A DNA stretch of 8,657 nt. It comes from JBKPNX01 sp046732855 (lineage in GTDB: Bacteria; Pseudomonadota; Alphaproteobacteria; Geminicoccales; Geminicoccaceae). Of this stretch, positions 7,229 to 8,657 are shown piece after piece (position 1 is the stretch's first letter; every line of letters starts with the position of its first letter). Under the pieces are notes generated by a model. That model was not told the origin of the DNA, made no database searches, and saw only the letters and a list, made by a program, of their open reading frames with translations. Location of the stretch: positions 1 to 8,657 of the forward strand of contig JBKPNX010000236.1 in assembly GCA_046732855.1 (NCBI GenBank), in the 5' to 3' direction. A program made the position numbers and the translations under genes.

Positions 7229-8389
7229 GTGAGCGCGCCCGGGTTCCGGTTCGAGCTGCTCTCGACCGACGGAGCGGCGCGCCGCGGGCGGCTGCACACC
7301 GCCCACGGCATCGTCGAGACGCCGGCGTTCATGCCCGTCGGGACCCAGGGGACGGTGAAGGCGACGACGCCTGCCGTGCTGCGCGCAGCCGGCGCCGAGA
7401 TGATCCTCGCCAACACCTATCACCTGATGCTGCGCCCGGGGGCCGAGCGCATCGCCCGCCTCGGCGGGCTGCACCGGTTCATGGCCTGGCCCGGCCCGAT
7501 CCTCACCGACTCGGGCGGATACCAGGTGATGTCGCTCGCCGAGCGGCGGACGCTGGACGAGGATGGCGTCACCTTCGCCTCGCACCTGGACGGCAGCCGT
7601 CATCGGCTGACCTCGGAGCGCGCGGTCGAGATCCAGGACCTGCTGGATGCCACGGTGACCATGGTGCTCGACGAATGCACCCCCTATCCGATCGAGCGGG
7701 CGGCGCTCGCGACCTCGATGCGCCGCTCGATGCGCTGGGCGGAGCGGTCCAAGGCGGCGTTTCGTGTCCGCCCGGGGTTCGGCCTGTTCGGGATCGTCCA
7801 GGGTGGCGTCGATCCGGACCTGCGTCTGGAATCGGCGGCGCGACTGGTCGAGCTCGGCTTCGATGGCTACGCGATCGGGGGCCTCGCGGTGGGCGAAGGC
7901 CAGGCGCTGATGTTCGAGACCGTCGCGCTGACCGCCCCGGCGCTGCCGGCGGAGCGGCCGCGCTATCTGATGGGGGTCGGCAAGCCGGCCGACCTGATCG
8001 GCGCGGTGGCGCGCGGCATCGACCTGTTCGACTGCGTGCTGCCGACCCGCTCGGGGCGCACGGCGCAGGCGTGGACCGCGGGCGGGCCGCTGAACCTGCG
8101 CAATCAGCGCCACGCCGACGACCTTTCGCCGCTCGAGCCCGGCTGCCTCTGTCCGGCGTGCCGCGATTACAGCCGCGCCTATCTGCACCATCTGATCAAG
8201 GCAGGCGAGATTCTGGGCGCGATGCTGCTCACCTGGCACAACCTCTATTATTATCAGAGGGTGATGGCCGAGGCGCGCGCGGCGATCGAGGCGGGCCGTT
8301 TCGCCGAGCTGGCCCAGCGCGCCGCCGCGGACCCCGCCGGAACCGCTGCGGCCGCACGCGACGGCGCGCGAGGTGTCGGCCCGGCTTGA
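7229..8389 (+). CDS. tgt: tRNA-guanine(34) transglycosylase
   Basis: Encodes a 386-residue zinc-dependent cytoplasmic enzyme that replaces guanine at wobble position 34 of Asp, Asn, His and Tyr tRNAs with preQ1. Catalytic features are intact: DSGGYQ with Asp94, the nucleophile Asp268 in FDCVLPTRSGR, GIVQGGVDPDLR and GGLAVGEG for base recognition, and zinc ligands Cys306, Cys308, Cys311 and His337 (CLCPAC ... TWHNL). The length is normal. It begins at a GTG (7229) because the conserved N-terminus (FRFELLSTDGAARRG) starts a few residues later and no ATG is suitable; the Shine-Dalgarno match is poor. The C-terminal tail after about residue 365 is Ala/Arg-rich and not conserved. It lies downstream of queA and the DUF3072 gene on the same strand, and tRNA-Lys follows after 38 bases. 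That tRNA is not a Tgt substrate. Confidence 0.97.
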   Translation: MSAPGFRFELLSTDGAARRGRLHTAHGIVETPAFMPVGTQGTVKATTPAVLRAAGAEMILANTYHLMLRPGAERIARLGGLHRFMAWPGPILTDSGGYQVMSLAERRTLDEDGVTFASHLDGSRHRLTSERAVEIQDLLDATVTMVLDECTPYPIERAALATSMRRSMRWAERSKAAFRVRPGFGLFGIVQGGVDPDLRLESAARLVELGFDGYAIGGLAVGEGQALMFETVALTAPALPAERPRYLMGVGKPADLIGAVARGIDLFDCVLPTRSGRTAQAWTAGGPLNLRNQRHADDLSPLEPGCLCPACRDYSRAYLHHLIKAGEILGAMLLTWHNLYYYQRVMAEARAAIEAGRFAELAQRAAADPAGTAAAARDGARGVGPA

Positions 8390-8427
8390 CGATGCCGGCC
8401 GGATCGCCATGATTCGGCCATCGCCGC

Positions 8428-8500
8428 GGGCGCGTAGCTCAATTGGCAGAGCAGCTGACTTTTAATCAGCGGGTTCTCGGTTCGAGTCCGAGCGCGCCCA
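8428..8500 (+). tRNA. tRNA-Lys (anticodon UUU)
   Basis: A complete 73-nt cloverleaf: acceptor stem GGGCGCG (8428-8434) with CGCGCCC (8493-8499), D-arm GCTC...GAGC, anticodon stem GCTGA/TCAGC around loop CTTTTAA with anticodon TTT at 8461-8463, a 5-nt variable loop, T-arm CTCGG-TTCGAGT-CCGAG, and discriminator A at 8500. The CCA end is not encoded (TCA follows), so it is added after transcription. It reads both lysine codons AAA and AAG. The T-arm/acceptor 3' end is a common site for integrase-mediated insertion. Confidence 0.97.
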
Positions 8501-8560
8501 TCAGAAAACCCCAAGTAAATCCGACGGTTAGCTAGTTCGCCGGCGGCGCCCGTCACCTTC

Positions 8561-8600
8561 GGCCATTTTGCCTGACGGCATTTCCAGGCAAAATTTGGCC
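8561..8600. repeat. Long inverted repeat (hairpin) downstream of tRNA-Lys
   Basis: ATTTTGCCTG (8565-8574) and CAGGCAAAAT (8585-8594) are a perfect 10-bp inverted pair around a 10-nt loop. The stem extends by GGCC (8561-8564) with GGCC (8597-8600) across a 2-nt bulge. The sequence is AT-richer than its surroundings. It could be a bidirectional terminator, a mobile-element or integrase-site structure, or a dispersed palindromic repeat. Position 61 bases after tRNA-Lys favours a terminator or element boundary. Confidence 0.7.
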
Positions 8601-8601
8601 T

Positions 8602-8655
8602 GCGCTTCCAGTCGTGCACCTGCTTGCGCGACACGCCCAACTCAGGAAGAGTGCA
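8602..8655 (-). pseudogene. Helix-turn-helix coding fragment cut by the window edge
   Basis: The minus strand entering from the right edge reads TLPELGVSRKQVHDWKR, which resembles the helix-turn-helix found in phage- and plasmid-borne DNA-binding or methyltransferase proteins (form ELG.S..Q...W..L). The match stops at the inverted repeat. The frame stays open through the tRNA gene only as antisense of it, so the protein does not plausibly continue there. I infer either the broken end of a gene lying mostly beyond the window or a short remnant. No function is claimed. Confidence 0.35.
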
Positions 8656-8657
8656 AA

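Noticed and set aside
5449..7416. 655-codon open minus-strand frame opposite queA
   Set aside because: Antisense artefact of GC-rich codon use; the Arg/Ala-rich product has no recognisable domain and covers the whole of queA and the DUF3072 gene.
6923..8410. 495-codon open minus-strand frame opposite tgt
   Set aside because: Same artefact: composition-driven opening opposite a conserved enzyme.
8254..8640. Minus-strand frame running from the right edge through tRNA-Lys into tgt
   Set aside because: The part over the tRNA (RARTRTENPL...) is the well-known spurious antisense-tRNA peptide; only the first 18 codons have any protein-like character.

Overview
The window is a high-GC bacterial chromosome segment, most likely from an alphaproteobacterium. 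The QueA, Tgt and tRNA-Lys sequences and the MocE-type Rieske ferredoxin fit that group. The type I glutamine synthetase at the left end looks more like a Geobacter-style lineage, so it may be a second or acquired copy. The assignment is by eye and not by phylogeny.

Layout. (1) 24-1454 (+): glnA, followed by a strong GC hairpin (1530-1555). (2) 1556-3752 (- strand unit): an intact di-iron fatty-acid-hydroxylase/sterol-desaturase-type membrane protein (2593-3633) followed by an intact MocE-like Rieske [2Fe-2S] ferredoxin (2175-2492). Downstream is a stump of an FAD-dependent ferredoxin reductase (1899-2060). Upstream is the N-terminal stump of a second MocE-like ferredoxin (3673-3752), and beyond it a decayed fatty-acid-desaturase-like fragment (about 3818-3984). 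(3) 4221-5166 (+): a 33-codon, SD-led ORF resembling a ruined Rossmann N-terminus, then an intact N-formylglutamate-amidohydrolase-family gene. (4) 5167-5703: remnants of an IS110-type transposase (-) and of a family 2 glycosyltransferase (+, two frameshifts), the latter running directly into queA. (5) 5695-8389 (+): queA, a DUF3072 small protein and tgt, the late queuosine-tRNA block. (6) 8428-8500: tRNA-Lys(UUU), then a long inverted repeat and a truncated helix-turn-helix coding fragment at the right edge.

How the genes work together. Tgt exchanges guanine-34 for preQ1 and QueA adds the epoxycyclopentane ring, so they act in succession on the same tRNAs. The hydroxylase and Rieske protein form a plausible electron carrier/oxygenase pair, but the local reductase is broken, so electrons would have to come from a reductase elsewhere. 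glnA is the ammonia-assimilation enzyme and keeps its adenylylation tyrosine.

The most notable feature is the density of gene remnants (reductase, ferredoxin, desaturase, epimerase-like, transposase, glycosyltransferase, HTH) packed between intact housekeeping genes. I do not see a convincing novel defence or mobile system. The best candidates for a second look are the MocD/E/F-like module with its duplicated and decayed parts, and the glycosyltransferase remnant that supplies queA's upstream region.
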